From NCBI GenBank assembly GCA_016787725.1, contig JAEUTZ010000021.1:372001-436000 (forward strand): a stretch of DNA of 64,000 nucleotides, given 5' to 3'. Below are positions 17,103 through 26,468 of this stretch, in pieces. The notes below the pieces were generated by a model. The model saw only the letters and a list, made by a program, of their open reading frames with translations. It was not told where the DNA came from and ran no database searches. Both the position numbers and the translations under genes were made by a program. Origin of the DNA: Cyclobacteriaceae bacterium (GTDB lineage: Bacteria; Bacteroidota; Bacteroidia; Cytophagales; Cyclobacteriaceae). Position 1 is the stretch's first letter; each line of letters opens with the position of its first letter.

Positions 17103-18542
17103 TTACTGAAGATAAAAGGAGAGCGGCATTTGCTGTTTGGAACCATTGATTCCGTACAAATAGACACGCCCTTTATAACTATTGAAAAACTCAATCACAT
17201 CAGTCGGGTTTTTGACTTGCCTGCGGTTGATTTGGATGATGGTGTAATTTTCGGGCAGCCCGATTTGTTTGAAGAGCCCATCTTTCTTGATTTTGAAAAC
17301 TTTTACCCCATAGTCAACGGCTTCCAAACTTGCACCCAATGTGGCGTCATCAGTATAGATAACCCGTTTAATAATGTTGGTGTCGCCATTCTTGTTAAGA
17401 AGCGTAAGCGATACGGTATTGCTCTTGTTGTTACGTAAATAAGTGATGCTGATTTTATCACCTGGATACCGATATCCCAATTCTTCTTCAAAGGCACTTT
17501 CACTGTTAACTTCAACATTATTGAGTCTGGTAATGATATCGCCTTCCAAAAGCCCAGCGTTGGCAGCAGCGCCCGAGCGGTCAACCTTTTCAATCAAAAC
17601 ACCTTTAAATTCTTTTACATTTTCATCGAGTCCATATTTTCTGGCATTCAAATAATCGTATTCAATTACACTGCCACCAAAAATTGCTTTTTGTGGTGTG
17701 CCATATTTAATCAGGTCATTCACTGCTTTTTTCACGATGTCAATCGGAACGGCAAAGGCATACCCTGTGTAGGAACCTGTTCTTGAAACGATGGCCGTAT
17801 TAATTCCCACCAATTCTCCGTTCTTATTGACCAGGGCACCCCCGCTATTTCCCGGATTAATGGCGGCATCTGTTTGGATAAATGATTCGAGGGGAAAGCG
17901 ATCGTCAACAATGTTAATTTTTCGACCTTTCGCGCTTACGATCCCAACGGTTACGGTGGAGGAAAGCGATAATGGATTACCGACCGCAACAACCCACTCT
18001 CCAACCGCCAGATTTTTTGAACTCCCCAAAGTAAAGGCCGGCAAATTAGTTTCATTGATTTTCAGCACCGCCAGGTCGGTGGAAGGATCCGTACCAATCA
18101 ACTCAGCCTCATATGATTTTTTATTATAAAGAACCTGGATTTTTTCAGCCGATTCGATCACGTGATTGTTTGTAACGATATAACCATCCGCAGAAAAGAT
18201 AACGCCTGATCCACTGCTTACCTGCGTTTGCGAACCACCCCCGCCAAAGAGTAAGTCCCAATACGAATAGGCCGAAGCGCCCTGCGAAATACTGTTGATA
18301 TAAACTACACTGGGAGTTGCCTTCGTAGCGGCCAGGCTGAAATCTGTTGTTTCGGCAAGATTAACCGATTCTGATGCCTGAATGATGTTGGGTCGATACG
18401 TTTCGGTTGGCCGGTAGTCCGTTACCTGATATTGATTTTGCTTTTGTTCGCGTGAAGTTTTCTCTTCCTGGTAGGCATAAAAGGCATAGGCACCAGCCAG
18501 TCCGGAGATGAATCCAATAACAATTATTTTAAGTGTGCTCAT
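17103..18542 (-). CDS. HtrA/DegQ-type periplasmic serine protease
   Basis: A 479-residue trypsin-like protease anchored by an N-terminal hydrophobic segment (IIVIGFISGLAGAYAFYAY, about 6-24). The triad is H127 (TNNHVIE), D156 (DPSTDLAVL) and S233 (INPGNSGGAL). One clear PDZ domain follows (about 315-395: GVLIEKVDRSGAAANAGLLEGDIITRLN), with a weaker PDZ-like end region. It should act in envelope protein quality control. The site-2 protease gene rseP lies nearby on the other strand, but no regulatory link is visible. A glycine-rich loop (LLFGGGGSQT) before the protease core is typical of Bacteroidota Do-like enzymes. Confidence 0.95.
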   Translation of the reverse strand: MSTLKIIVIGFISGLAGAYAFYAYQEEKTSREQKQNQYQVTDYRPTETYRPNIIQASESVNLAETTDFSLAATKATPSVVYINSISQGASAYSYWDLLFGGGGSQTQVSSGSGVIFSADGYIVTNNHVIESAEKIQVLYNKKSYEAELIGTDPSTDLAVLKINETNLPAFTLGSSKNLAVGEWVVAVGNPLSLSSTVTVGIVSAKGRKINIVDDRFPLESFIQTDAAINPGNSGGALVNKNGELVGINTAIVSRTGSYTGYAFAVPIDIVKKAVNDLIKYGTPQKAIFGGSVIEYDYLNARKYGLDENVKEFKGVLIEKVDRSGAAANAGLLEGDIITRLNNVEVNSESAFEEELGYRYPGDKISITYLRNNKSNTVSLTLLNKNGDTNIIKRVIYTDDATLGASLEAVDYGVKVFKIKKDGLFKQIGLPENYTIIQINRRQVKNPTDVIEFFNSYKGRVYLYGINGSKQQMPLSFYLQ

Positions 18543-18589
18543 AATCCAGTTTTGATAGGTCGAACGATCGAATCAGTAAGATGTTTTGA

Positions 18590-18634
18590 TTTGGGGATAA
18601 AGTTTGGAATTCATGTGACAAAAATTATCCCAAA
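18590..18634. other. Imperfect inverted repeat in the htrA-GH3 divergent region
   Basis: TTTGGGGATAA and TTATCCCAAA face each other across about 24 nt; one arm has an extra G. The repeat lies between divergent genes and could be an operator. No known binding site is recognised. Confidence 0.25.
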
Positions 18635-18691
18635 AAGAAAAAACGGCAGGTTTGTCAGGGTAGGCAACTTGGACCCTGCTTTCCAGACCCG

Positions 18692-18699
18692 TATTTTTG
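18692..18699 (+). promoter_or_regulatory. -7 element of the GH3-family gene
   Basis: TATTTTTG is an exact TAnnTTTG match. A CTTG resembling the -33 TTTG lies 20 bp upstream. Only 6 nt separate the element from the ATG at 18706, so transcription should start at or next to the start codon (leaderless mRNA). Confidence 0.6.
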
Positions 18700-18705
18700 C
18701 ACGCT

Positions 18706-20202
18706 ATGGGTATTCGTGCTGTACTCGCCAAGCCATTTGCAGCTTACATTGCGGGACAAACTAAGAAATGGGCTTCCAATCCAGGGTATTTTCAAACCCA
18801 TGTATTTAAAAAGCTGATTGCGGACGCACGCCACACCCAATTTGGGCATGATCACGGCTTTGAGTCGATTCAATCGCATCAGGATTTTATAAAGCAGGTT
18901 CCTATTCGGGATTACGAAGCGTTGAAGCCTTATATCGAAAAGGTACTCCATGGCGAAAAGGATGTGTTATGGTCTGGTAAACCAGCCTACTTTGCCAAAA
19001 CTTCCGGAACCACATCGGGCACCAAATACATTCCGATTTCAAAGGAATCGATTCCAAACCATATTCATGGAGCACGTAACGCTTTGCTGAGCTATGTGCA
19101 CGAAACCGGCAATGCTTCCTTCCTGGATGGCGGCTTGATTTTTCTTTCCGGTAGCCCGGAATTAGATGAGAAAGCAGGAATTAAAACCGGTCGATTGTCA
19201 GGTATCGTTAACCATCATGTACCGGGATATTTACGAACGAACCAAAAGCCGAGTTACGACACCAATTGTATCGAAGACTGGGAGGAAAAATTGGACCGGA
19301 TTATCGATGAGACAATAAACAGTGATATGACTTTGATCTCGGGTATACCGCCCTGGGTTCAAATGTATTTCGACCGGATTGTTGCGAAAACAGGTAAGAA
19401 AATCAAAGACGTGTTCCCGAATTTTTCAATGTTTGTTTATGGAGGCGTGAACTTTGAACCCTATCGGGCAAAGTTGTTTGAAACCATCGGCCGCAACGTT
19501 GATTCGATTGAAACCTATCCTGCCTCTGAAGGTTTTATTGCCTACCAGGATTCGCAGCATGCAGAAGGCCTGTTGTTGTTACTGAATGCGGGTATCTTTT
19601 TTGAATTTGTTCCAGCCGATGAATACTTTAATGAAAATCCAAGCCGTCTTTCGATTGACGAAGTAGAACTTGGAAAAAACTACGCAGTACTCATCAATAG
19701 CAATGCCGGGTTGTGGGGTTACTCGATAGGCGATACCGTTAAGTTTGTTTCAAAAAATCCTTATCGGGTGATCGTGAGCGGGCGGATTAAGCACTTTATT
19801 TCAGCTTTTGGCGAGCATGTAATTGGCGAGGAAGTGGAAAAGGCGATGAAGTATACAGTTCAGAAATTCCCTGAAGTGGAGTTGGTGGAGTTTACGGTAG
19901 CTCCTAACGTGACGCCTGTCGAAGGAATGCCTCATCATGAGTGGTTAATTGAATTTGCTAATCCGCCAAGGTTAATGGAGTCCTTTATTCAGGAACTCGA
20001 TAACCAATTGCGGGCCTTAAATGTTTATTATGATGATTTGATTTCAGGCAACATCCTGCAAACCCTAAAAATCACTTCGCTCAAAAAAAATGCGTTTATT
20101 GAATACATGAAGTCGATGGGAAAGTTGGGGGGGCAGAATAAAGTACCCCGGCTGAGCAACGACAGAAAGATTGCGGATGAGATTGGTAAGTTTAAGGTTT
20201 AA
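18706..20202 (+). CDS. GH3 auxin-responsive promoter family protein (acyl-adenylating)
   Basis: A 498-residue member of the GH3 family within the ANL adenylating superfamily. The phosphate-binding loop FAKTSGTTSGTKYIPIS lies near residue 100, and YPASEGFIAYQD near 270 corresponds to the second adenylate motif. In plants GH3 enzymes join amino acids to acyl hormones; bacterial members are widespread in Bacteroidota, with unknown substrates. The ATG at 18706 (MGIRAVLAKPF) is chosen over a TTG three codons upstream, because the -7 element overlaps that TTG. It is followed by dxr after 39 nt. Confidence 0.88.
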   Translation: MGIRAVLAKPFAAYIAGQTKKWASNPGYFQTHVFKKLIADARHTQFGHDHGFESIQSHQDFIKQVPIRDYEALKPYIEKVLHGEKDVLWSGKPAYFAKTSGTTSGTKYIPISKESIPNHIHGARNALLSYVHETGNASFLDGGLIFLSGSPELDEKAGIKTGRLSGIVNHHVPGYLRTNQKPSYDTNCIEDWEEKLDRIIDETINSDMTLISGIPPWVQMYFDRIVAKTGKKIKDVFPNFSMFVYGGVNFEPYRAKLFETIGRNVDSIETYPASEGFIAYQDSQHAEGLLLLLNAGIFFEFVPADEYFNENPSRLSIDEVELGKNYAVLINSNAGLWGYSIGDTVKFVSKNPYRVIVSGRIKHFISAFGEHVIGEEVEKAMKYTVQKFPEVELVEFTVAPNVTPVEGMPHHEWLIEFANPPRLMESFIQELDNQLRALNVYYDDLISGNILQTLKITSLKKNAFIEYMKSMGKLGGQNKVPRLSNDRKIADEIGKFKV

Positions 20203-20218
20203 TCGCTGATCAATCGTC

Positions 20219-20239
20219 CCCAATCACAAATCTTAAATC
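20219..20239 (+). repeat. Heptad array between the GH3 gene and dxr
   Basis: Three tandem 7-nt units, CCCAATC ACAAATC TTAAATC, begin 17 nt after the GH3 stop and end 2 nt before the TTG start of dxr. The unit equals that downstream of ftsZ and upstream of ftsW. Confidence 0.55.
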
Positions 20240-20241
20240 AA

Positions 20242-21402
20242 TTGAATTCAGGCAAGAAGAAAATCGCTATTCTCGGGTCCACCGGCTCCATTGGCACTCA
20301 AGCCCTTGAAGTAATTGCAGCCAATCCTGACTTTTTTGAAGTAGAGGTGCTAACGGCTCAGAACAATGCAGCCTTATTGATTGAGCAGGCGAAAAAATTC
20401 TCACCCAATGCAGTCGTCATTGTGCAGGAGGCGAACTATCCCATGGTAAAGGAGGCCTTATCACCGTTGAACATAAAAGTTTTTACGGGAGAAAATTCCC
20501 TGAGTTCGGTGGTACAGATGGATTCAATCGATCTGGTGCTTACCGCATTGGTTGGGTATTCGGGCCTGAAGCCCACGATCAAAGCAATTGAAGCCGGTAA
20601 AAATATCGCCCTGGCAAATAAGGAAACCCTGGTCGTGGCCGGTGAGTTAGTAACCCGATTAGCGCACGATAAAGGCGTGAATATTTACCCGGTAGACTCA
20701 GAGCATTCAGCAATTTTTCAATGCATGGTGGGTGAATTTCACAATCCTATTGAAAAAATAATTCTGACAGCTTCAGGCGGTCCGTTTCGAGGAAAGAAAA
20801 AGAATGAGTTAGTGCAGGTAACCAAGGCACAGGCGTTAAAACACCCTAATTGGTCCATGGGCGCAAAGGTAACTATCGACTCGGCTACCCTCATGAACAA
20901 AGGGTTGGAAGTAATTGAGGCCAAATGGCTTTTTGGCTTAAAACCTGATCAGGTGGAGGTGGTTGTCCATCCACAGTCAATCATTCACTCGCTGGTTCAG
21001 TTTGAAGACGGTTCCATGAAAGCGCAACTCGGCCTGCCCGATATGCGTTTACCTATTCAGTTTGCGATATCGTATCCGCAGCGCATAAAAAGCACCTTTC
21101 CGAGGTTTGATTTTGCCAAGTATCCGGCCCTCACCTTTGAAAAACCCGATACGGAAACTTTTCGTAATCTTGCACTCGCATTCGAGGCATTAGGACGGGG
21201 TGGAAACATGCCCTGTGTGTTAAATGCGGCCAACGAAGTAGCTGTACAGGAATTTTTGCAGGATCGTATCGGGTTTTTGCAAATGTCAGACATTGTGGAA
21301 CAATGTTTGGCCAAAATGAATTATATCGCTAATCCAGCCCTGGAGGATTATGTGAATACGGATAAAGAAGCCAGGATTAAAGCAAAAGAACTGATTAACT
21401 GA
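20242..21402 (+). CDS. dxr: 1-deoxy-D-xylulose 5-phosphate reductoisomerase
   Basis: A 386-residue enzyme of the MEP isoprenoid pathway. It has the NADPH-binding GSTGSIGTQALE at the N-terminus, metal- and substrate-binding regions NKETLVVAG and PVDSEHSAIFQ, and the hallmark SGGPFR and LPDMRLPIQ. There is no in-frame ATG before the nucleotide-binding motif, so the start is most likely TTG at 20242, giving MNSGKKKIAILGSTG; the next upstream candidate is a CTG inside the repeat-bearing spacer. It overlaps rseP by one base. The product feeds menaquinone and undecaprenyl synthesis. Confidence 0.95.
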   Translation: MNSGKKKIAILGSTGSIGTQALEVIAANPDFFEVEVLTAQNNAALLIEQAKKFSPNAVVIVQEANYPMVKEALSPLNIKVFTGENSLSSVVQMDSIDLVLTALVGYSGLKPTIKAIEAGKNIALANKETLVVAGELVTRLAHDKGVNIYPVDSEHSAIFQCMVGEFHNPIEKIILTASGGPFRGKKKNELVQVTKAQALKHPNWSMGAKVTIDSATLMNKGLEVIEAKWLFGLKPDQVEVVVHPQSIIHSLVQFEDGSMKAQLGLPDMRLPIQFAISYPQRIKSTFPRFDFAKYPALTFEKPDTETFRNLALAFEALGRGGNMPCVLNAANEVAVQEFLQDRIGFLQMSDIVEQCLAKMNYIANPALEDYVNTDKEARIKAKELIN

Positions 21403-22769
21403 TGGAAGGAATTATTATGACGGCCCAGCTCCTGCTGAGCCTTTCAATTTTGATTGCGGTGCATGAGTGGGGCCATTTTATCACCGCGCGGATGTTCAAT
21501 ATACGGGTTGAGAAATTTTACCTCTTCTTCGATTTTTTATTTCCGATGGCCAACGTGCTCAACTTCTCGTTGATTAAGTACAAGAAAGGAGATACCGAAT
21601 ATGGTGTGGGTTGGTTTCCGCTGGGCGGGTATGTAAAAATTGCCGGTATGGTGGATGAAAGCATGGATAAGGAGCAGATGAAGGCTCCCGCTCAACCCTG
21701 GGAATTTCGGTCCAAGCCCGCCTGGCAGCGCCTGATCGTTATGATGGGCGGAATTATCGTGAATGTGATTGTCGGTATCCTGATTTTTATTGGTCTCACC
21801 TATTTCATTGGCGACCGTTTCATTTTGAATGACTACGTCAATAAAAATGGTGGCGTGCAGGCACTGGATCTTGCCCAACAGATTGGAATTCAAACAGGAG
21901 ATCAGATTATTAAAATAAATGGACAGGAGTTCGAATATTTTGATGATGTGGCCAAACCCGATGTGTTGTTGTCGCACAATTCTTCCTATACGGTGTTGAG
22001 AGGAAATCAGGAAGTTGAGATACCGATACCGGCTAACTTTATTGAACAGTTTGACAAGAAAGAAGCAGTTGCTAATTTTTTAATTCCCCGCAGACCTCCG
22101 CTTGTTGATGAGGTTTCCACAGGTACCATCGCAGCGCGAATTGGCTTGCAAAAGGGCGATCTAATCGTTGCCGTGCAAAACCAGCCTATCATGTATCATG
22201 ATGAGTTGAAGGCTGTCACTCAGAATTTTACAGGAGATTCACTTCAGTTTTCTGTGAAGCGGGGCGAACAGATTTTATCGTATACCGAGTATTTCAAGGG
22301 TGAGCCGGGCATCGGATTCTATGTTCCCAATCAAATTGTACCCCTCGAAGGGCAGAAAGAAGTTGCGTATTCGTTGGGCGAGGCAACCTTGTTAGGCCCT
22401 GGTAGGGCTTTTGATGTCATCCTGGTTCAATTAAAGGCATTCAGAAAAATATTTACGGGTCAGATATCGTTTCAAAAATCACTGAGTGGTCCCATTGGAA
22501 TGGCGAAGGCATACGGTGGCCAATGGGATTGGGAGCGCTTCTGGCGCATGACCGGATTACTTTCCATGGTACTGGCCTTTATGAACTTCTTACCCATTCC
22601 GGCACTGGACGGAGGGTATGTGATGTTTTTACTGTATGAAATGGTAAGCGGGCGAGAACCCTCAGAGAAATTCTTTGAGAACGCCATCAAAGTGGGTATG
22701 GCCATATTGCTCGTATTGATGGTATTTGTTTTCTATAACGATATTGCCAAACTAGTTACAGGTGGTTAG
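21402..22769 (+). CDS. rseP: Site-2 intramembrane metalloprotease RseP
   Basis: A 455-residue membrane protease. The zinc-binding H21-E22-x-x-H25 (HEWGHF) is in the first transmembrane helix, the second ligand motif NFLPIPALDGG is near residue 400, and two PDZ-like segments lie between (one around 220-260: GTIAARIGLQKGDLIVAVQN). In Proteobacteria RseP cleaves anti-sigma factors; the target here is unknown. Translation is coupled to dxr by a one-base overlap, an association common in bacteria. An in-frame ATG five codons later is an alternative start. Confidence 0.95.
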   Translation: MEGIIMTAQLLLSLSILIAVHEWGHFITARMFNIRVEKFYLFFDFLFPMANVLNFSLIKYKKGDTEYGVGWFPLGGYVKIAGMVDESMDKEQMKAPAQPWEFRSKPAWQRLIVMMGGIIVNVIVGILIFIGLTYFIGDRFILNDYVNKNGGVQALDLAQQIGIQTGDQIIKINGQEFEYFDDVAKPDVLLSHNSSYTVLRGNQEVEIPIPANFIEQFDKKEAVANFLIPRRPPLVDEVSTGTIAARIGLQKGDLIVAVQNQPIMYHDELKAVTQNFTGDSLQFSVKRGEQILSYTEYFKGEPGIGFYVPNQIVPLEGQKEVAYSLGEATLLGPGRAFDVILVQLKAFRKIFTGQISFQKSLSGPIGMAKAYGGQWDWERFWRMTGLLSMVLAFMNFLPIPALDGGYVMFLLYEMVSGREPSEKFFENAIKVGMAILLVLMVFVFYNDIAKLVTGG

Positions 22770-22790
22770 AACCAGAACGGTATAAAAATC

Positions 22791-22820
22791 AAACGGGCAT
22801 CTTTAGATGCCCGTTTTTTT
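22791..22820. terminator. Bidirectional rho-independent terminator
   Basis: AAACGGGCATC-TTTA-GATGCCCGTTT is a perfect 11-bp stem with a 4-nt loop flanked by A and T runs. It lies 21 nt after rseP and touches the stop codon of the converging M20 gene, so it can serve both. Confidence 0.93.
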
Positions 22821-24279
22821 ATTGCTTGCCCTTCCTGAAATCAAGCGGAGGTTTACGGTTACCAATCATGGACTGATATGCAAAGCCCGGCCCGACATAG
22901 GTATCCAATTCTTTTTGAGCCTTATCGAGAATGGAGGGGTTGTTGAATAAGTCAATGCCCGTCATGGCAATAACTTTGGCAGCGTTGTTCATGGCTTTGT
23001 AACCGATGGTCATACCACCCGTGGCCACCGCTTGCCATGAGTGAGCCGGTACCCCTGGCACCCACGTAGCAGTGCCCAGTCCGGCAGTTGGAACAATCCA
23101 GGTGATATCCCCCACATCAGTGGAGGCCGGAAAGAAGCCACCCGTTTTAAATGGTTGTACCTGTGCGGCCGACTCCAGCGGAGGATACTTTGTTGTCAAT
23201 GTACCCTGAATCTTTTTTCCAAATGCCACTTCTTCCGGAGTATACATTACTCCACCAACTAATTTCAGGTTGTTGTACATCAGTCTTGACAAGGTTTCAT
23301 TAGGCACCAGGTTGTACGAACCTGAGATTACCTCATACTTCATAGTTGTTTCGGTTCCGCTGGCGGCTCCTTCGGCTGCTTTTACAATTCGGTTCCAGAT
23401 TTCTTCCACCATCCGGGCATCGGGGTGGCGCACCATATACTCTGCTTCGGCATAGTCAGGCACCACATTCGCAGCCAGTCCACCTTTGTTGATCACATAG
23501 TGGATGCGGGTTTCCTGAGGCACGTGTTCCCGCATGAGGTTTACCATGTAATTCATGGCCTCTAATCCATCCAGGGCCGACCGACCCGCAGACGGAGCTG
23601 CAGCAGCATGGGCTGAGCGACCATAAAACCTGAAAATGGTTTGTTTGATTGACAGGCAAGATTCCGGACTGGCGTCATTTTCACTGGATGGATGCCAATG
23701 CAATACCGCATCAACATCATCAAATAATCCATCGCGCACCATGTATACTTTTGCGGATCCACCCTCCTCTGCAGGCGTACCAAATAACTTTATGGTTCCG
23801 GGTTTCTTGGACTTGATTAACCATTCTTTTAAAGTGACGGCAGCCGCCACCGAAGCTGTGCCAAACAAGTGATGACCGCAAGCATGGCCAGGACCCCCTT
23901 CAGTAATTATTTTTCGTTCGGCAATCGAATCTTGTGACAATCCCGGCAAGGCATCAAATTCTGCGAGGACACCGATTACAGGACCTCCATTTCCGTACGT
24001 TGCCAAAAAGGCTGTTGGCATTTCAGAAACCCCCGGAGTTACAGTAAATCCTGCTTCGCGCAAGACTGCTTGTAGCCGTTCGGTACTTTGTGTTTCAAGA
24101 AACCCCAGCTCGGCATACGACCAGATATCCCGGGCAACTTCTTTATAAATCGGGAATTTTTTGTTCAATTCCGCGGTCACAAATTCCTTATCACGGTCCG
24201 GCTTTACTTTTGGATTGATCTCCGTCTGGGCAAAGGAGTAATAGCCAATGGTGATGAAAAAGAGGACGTAAATTTTCAT
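22819..24279 (-). CDS. Secreted M20-family amidohydrolase (AbgB-like)
   Basis: A 486-residue metallohydrolase with a signal peptide (MKIYVLFFITIGYYSFAQ). Metal-site motifs include GPGHACGHHLFGTA (about 130) and GTPAEEGGSAK (about 165). HWHPSSEN and the dimerisation-lid region RFYGRSAHAAAAPSAGRSALDG follow, as in peptidase M20D/AbgB enzymes that hydrolyse N-acyl or p-aminobenzoyl amino acids. The signal peptide suggests periplasmic scavenging of an amide. It lies 75 nt downstream of a PD40-OmpA gene, so co-transcription is possible. The exact substrate is not predictable. Confidence 0.9.
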   Translation of the reverse strand: MKIYVLFFITIGYYSFAQTEINPKVKPDRDKEFVTAELNKKFPIYKEVARDIWSYAELGFLETQSTERLQAVLREAGFTVTPGVSEMPTAFLATYGNGGPVIGVLAEFDALPGLSQDSIAERKIITEGGPGHACGHHLFGTASVAAAVTLKEWLIKSKKPGTIKLFGTPAEEGGSAKVYMVRDGLFDDVDAVLHWHPSSENDASPESCLSIKQTIFRFYGRSAHAAAAPSAGRSALDGLEAMNYMVNLMREHVPQETRIHYVINKGGLAANVVPDYAEAEYMVRHPDARMVEEIWNRIVKAAEGAASGTETTMKYEVISGSYNLVPNETLSRLMYNNLKLVGGVMYTPEEVAFGKKIQGTLTTKYPPLESAAQVQPFKTGGFFPASTDVGDITWIVPTAGLGTATWVPGVPAHSWQAVATGGMTIGYKAMNNAAKVIAMTGIDLFNNPSILDKAQKELDTYVGPGFAYQSMIGNRKPPLDFRKGKQ

Positions 24280-24354
24280 AGCATGGAATTAGATTATTGG
24301 TAATAAAATGAAAATTGACTGAATGTAAAATCAAAACTTATAGAAGCTGCTGAT

Positions 24355-26334
24355 TTAATTCTGTTTAGAAATTTCAAACTCAACCCGTCTGTTCAACTGT
24401 TTGTGATCGTCCGTCAATTCCTGTGTGATGGGTCGGGAGCTTCCATAACCAATCGCTTCAATGCGGCTTTCATCAATTTGAAATTCCAGTATCAGATAAT
24501 TCCGGATGGCATCTGCACGGGCTTGTGATAGCTTGAGATTGGACTCCTCCTTACCATCCGAATCGGTGTGCCCTGAAATTTTCAAATGTAGATTGGGGTG
24601 GTCAATCAAAAAATTGGCAATCTTATCCAGGTCTTTGTGCATTTCCGGAAGAATGTTGGCTTTACCGTTTTCAAACTCCAACGACTCAAATGCAATTTTG
24701 CTTTCGATCGGTTCTCCAATCTTATTTATTTCCCGCTCGCCATCCAGGAAAAACAGCTCTTCAATTCGAAAGAACTCATCGCCCTGAATAATTAACAGGT
24801 AGTTGCGCTTGTTAATTAAGCTGAAATCAAAAGTGCCATCCTCCCGGATGAATTTGGGGGCCACTTCAACGCCTTCATCCAGGTCGATAATGGAAACGAT
24901 TCCTTTTAGGGGTTTTCCATCCGGATTTTGCAAGCTGCCTTTTAACTGCGTGATGGCGAGCGGCTGGGCCTCCATGGGCACCGGAAAGGAGTGTAAGTCC
25001 AGGTTTTTCAGGTCATCTTTAACCGACCGCGCATAATAAAGATTTTTTGATTTTGAATCGATCGTAAAGTAATATTCACTCCCAACTCCGTTTACCAGGG
25101 GGCCCGTATTCTTTGGTTCCGTCCAGCCATTTGGTAACCGACTTGACTTGTAGATGTCAAACTCTCCGAAGTTAAGCGGATGGCCGTTGGAACTGAAGTA
25201 AAGCACGTTATAGCTATGATGAAAAAACGGACTGACTTCACTTTGTAAGGTATTGACTATTGGACCTGCATTGAGTGCTTTTACCCAGTTTCCTTTTTTA
25301 TCTTTCACCGAATAATAAATATCGGATAAACCAAAACTCCCCGCCCGGTTCGATGCGAAAAATAAGGTATCACCGGAATGGGTTAAAGAGGGGTGCGAAT
25401 CCCAGCCGCTACTATTAATGAGCGGCCCCAGGTTTTTCACCGCACTCCACGTGCTGTCGGCTGATAAGGCGGCAACATACAAATCGCAGTTGCCGAAGCC
25501 ATCGGGAGCATTGCAGCGAGAGAAGTACAAGAACTTACCATCCATGCTTAAACAGGCTGACCCTTCATTGAAATCGCTGTTAATGCTGGTAAAGGGTTGA
25601 GCACTATCCCAGTAATCATCCACTTTTTTGCTGAAGAACAAATCTTCATTGTAGCTCCGGTCAAGACGCTCGTTGCGCTTCGATGTAAAGAGAATCAGAT
25701 CATCGGTATTGCCTGCCGTGGGGCCATAGTCTTCTTTATCCGAGTTGATGTATCCACCCATGTTAACTAAAACCGACTGAGGTGGTCGCAGGGTATCAAT
25801 GTCCTTGCGGTAGTCTACGAGTTTATAATAGAAATCAAGCGGCACATAATTTTCTTTCCGATCCGGATCCAACATCTGATATCGTTTATAAATGTCTGTG
25901 ATGTCAAGGCCCTGCTGGTGATGTTTCAATACAAGTTTATAAAGGAGAAGGGCCTCGCCAGGTGGGCCGTACACTTCGCTTAACCTGGCAAGTCGCCAAA
26001 TCATGGCCACATTTTTACTGAAGTTTTCAATGCCGAAATTTTTCACATAGGCTTTCAGCTCCACATACATGTCCTGTTCTTGCCCGGCATTGTCATGTGC
26101 CTGAATCGATTCCAGTTTGGATTCATTTCGATAGTTGGCGATTTTGTTGATGTTGGGAAACTGAAATATGTCAGACTGGCTGTACATGCTTACGGAATCA
26201 TTCAATTTTACCAGGCCCCCTTTTTTAAAACCCTTTTTCTCCCGTTGAGCGTTTACTGGATAAGCATTGCTTAGAAGCAATGCAAAAAGCACCAAGAAAC
26301 AAGGTTTTTCGAATAAAATGGATGACTTGAACAT
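24355..26334 (-). CDS. PD40 beta-propeller / OmpA-family outer membrane protein
   Basis: A 659-residue exported protein. After a hydrophobic signal (FLVLFALLLSNAYPVNAQ), residues about 85-160 are helical and TPR-like. About five PD40/WD40-like blades follow (YFSRCNAPDGFGNCDLYVA, LFFASNRAGSFGLSDIYYS, LYFSSNGHPLNFGEFDIYKS). Next is a carboxypeptidase-regulatory-type beta domain near 470-540. The C-terminal OmpA domain (about 545-659) carries the peptidoglycan-binding pattern ISGHTDSDGKEESNLKLSQARADAIRNYL when read in pieces. This architecture is common in Bacteroidota, including relatives of gliding/secretion component SprE/PorE-type proteins. It probably tethers the outer membrane to peptidoglycan. 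Confidence 0.9.
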   Translation of the reverse strand: MFKSSILFEKPCFLVLFALLLSNAYPVNAQREKKGFKKGGLVKLNDSVSMYSQSDIFQFPNINKIANYRNESKLESIQAHDNAGQEQDMYVELKAYVKNFGIENFSKNVAMIWRLARLSEVYGPPGEALLLYKLVLKHHQQGLDITDIYKRYQMLDPDRKENYVPLDFYYKLVDYRKDIDTLRPPQSVLVNMGGYINSDKEDYGPTAGNTDDLILFTSKRNERLDRSYNEDLFFSKKVDDYWDSAQPFTSINSDFNEGSACLSMDGKFLYFSRCNAPDGFGNCDLYVAALSADSTWSAVKNLGPLINSSGWDSHPSLTHSGDTLFFASNRAGSFGLSDIYYSVKDKKGNWVKALNAGPIVNTLQSEVSPFFHHSYNVLYFSSNGHPLNFGEFDIYKSSRLPNGWTEPKNTGPLVNGVGSEYYFTIDSKSKNLYYARSVKDDLKNLDLHSFPVPMEAQPLAITQLKGSLQNPDGKPLKGIVSIIDLDEGVEVAPKFIREDGTFDFSLINKRNYLLIIQGDEFFRIEELFFLDGEREINKIGEPIESKIAFESLEFENGKANILPEMHKDLDKIANFLIDHPNLHLKISGHTDSDGKEESNLKLSQARADAIRNYLILEFQIDESRIEAIGYGSSRPITQELTDDHKQLNRRVEFEISKQN

Positions 26335-26468
26335 GTCGCTAGCCTATCGAAAAATCGAACAAATTTGACTCATTACCAAAACGCTGGCATACGGATTGAC
26401 CCATATGGCCTTGATCAAATATTAATTGGAGACACCCTTTTTTTGTGTCAAATTGGCACCTTAAGATT

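Noticed and set aside
26411-26418. TTGATCAA upstream of lon considered as an FNR box
   Set aside because: The half-sites have no 4-nt spacer, so it does not fit TTGAT-N4-ATCAA.
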